Part shown: positions 13,514 through 14,065 of the stretch, piece after piece
Numbering within the stretch: position 1 is the stretch's first letter
How the letters are laid out: every line of letters begins with the position of its first letter
Assembly (NCBI GenBank): GCA_003159055.1
Contig: PMLH01000434.1
Span: 1-14,065, forward strand
Origin: Myxococcales bacterium
GTDB lineage: Bacteria > Myxococcota > Polyangia > Fen-1088
Direction of reading: 5' to 3'
Length of the DNA: 14,065 nt
The notes under the pieces: generated by a model
What the model was told of the DNA's origin: nothing
What the model saw: the letters and a program-made list of their open reading frames with translations, nothing else
The model's database searches: none
Made by a program: the position numbers and the translations under genes

Positions 13514-14065
13514 ATGCAGCGTCGCCTGTCGTCGATCCTTCTGGTGTTGGCACCCTTCGCCTGTGGTCGGGACCCGCTGGCGCGCTCCTCGCGCGATGCT
13601 GCCTCGACCACCGACGCCGCGGAGTCGAAGGATGTGCCGCTTGACCCCGAGGTGGCAGACGAGCACGGTCCCGATCCCGCGGCTGAGCACGGTCCCGAGG
13701 TCCCCACCGACGCCTGCATCCCGCTGACCTGCAGCGACCCCAGTTGCTTTCCAGCCTACTGCGGACGAATTGGCGACGGCTGTGGTGGCAAGCTCGATTG
13801 TGGCGACTGTGCCGCGGGATGGTCGTGCAAGAGCGGCCTGTGCCGACCGGACACCTGCGTGCCCACCTCGTGCGAGGTAGCGGGCGCCCTTTATCCGTAC
13901 TGCGGGAAAATCGGGGACAGTTGCGGTGGCACGCTGGACTGCGCCTGTCCGCAGCCTGGCTGGTCTTGTGTCGGCAACGTCTGCAGCGGCATACCGTCGG
14001 GGTGCATGCCGATTTCGGGATGTGTCTTTCCGGGCTATGGGGAATATTGCGGCGGGCTCATAGGC
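13514..14065 (+). CDS. Cys-rich lipoprotein with repeated CGxIGDxCGG domains (3' end outside window)
   Basis: The frame starts at ATG 13514 and is open for 184 codons to the window edge. A short signal (residues 4-16) ends at Cys17 in PFAC, a possible lipidation site. An acidic linker (20-66) with two EHGP units leads to repeats of about 47 residues, each with CxxxxC, YCGxIGDxCGGxLDC, a GWSC and a final Cys. Copies are at 68-110 and 115-157, and a third begins at 164 and runs off the edge. This module is frequent in secreted Myxococcota proteins in my experience, and its function is unknown to me. The third positions are strongly G/C, and the regular Cys pattern across 500 bases rules out a chance frame. 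Divergent from the GyrI-like gene across 103 bases. Confidence 0.82.
   Translation, partial: MQRRLSSILLVLAPFACGRDPLARSSRDAASTTDAAESKDVPLDPEVADEHGPDPAAEHGPEVPTDACIPLTCSDPSCFPAYCGRIGDGCGGKLDCGDCAAGWSCKSGLCRPDTCVPTSCEVAGALYPYCGKIGDSCGGTLDCACPQPGWSCVGNVCSGIPSGCMPISGCVFPGYGEYCGGLIG

Noticed and set aside
1..14065. Defence system, prophage, transposase, CRISPR or RNA genes
   Set aside because: Looked for on both strands and found no recognisable integrase, transposase, nuclease or toxin motif, no tRNA-like fold and no rRNA sequence.

Overview
The window is GC-rich, tightly packed bacterial chromosome with short gaps, several convergent gene pairs and strong G/C preference at third codon positions. 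It encodes many secreted Cys-rich or Gly-rich lipoproteins. These include C-x-x-DSDC, CGxIGDxCGGxLDC and GGxGG-linker types, plus a PPC-like domain behind a Gly-rich linker. These proteins together with outer-membrane barrels point to a myxobacterium-like organism (Myxococcota, formerly Deltaproteobacteria). This is inference from protein style; no rRNA or tRNA is present to confirm it.

Left part (1-3029): the 3' two thirds of hypE run rightward and converge on a leftward group hypA-hypB-SDR-lipoprotein. HypA and HypB deliver nickel, and HypE builds the CN ligand of [NiFe]-hydrogenases, so a hydrogenase locus probably lies to the left. A short-chain dehydrogenase starts two bases after the hypB stop and looks translationally coupled to it. 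A Cys-rich lipoprotein follows 17 bases later.

Middle (3124-8378): cutA and a DUF2127-type membrane protein run rightward from the hypA divergence. Facing them is a leftward secreted protein made of four copies of an exact-length 65-residue six-Cys module plus a C-terminal domain. Beyond it lies a junction near 6080-6134 where two 5'-truncated genes sit head to head: the C-terminal part of an outer-membrane barrel (leftward) and an unidentified C-terminal fragment (rightward). Then come a leftward OmpA-like protein and a divergent mgtC/sapB-family membrane protein.

Right part (8393-14065): a Gly-rich PPC-like lipoprotein, a barrel protein with a Cys-rich head and five Pro-Tyr-Gly repeats, a leftward DNA topoisomerase III, a leftward GyrI-like protein with a candidate promoter and terminator, and a Cys-rich lipoprotein that runs off the right edge.

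A recurring regulatory theme is visible. Many genes that begin a transcription unit have a TAnnnT-like -10 box about 6 bases (6-9) before the start codon and no Shine-Dalgarno sequence. Genes inside operons, such as hypB and the SDR, have clear ones. This suggests widespread leaderless transcription. No CRISPR array, prophage, IS element, defence system or RNA gene was recognised. No stretch longer than 300 bases lacks a gene.
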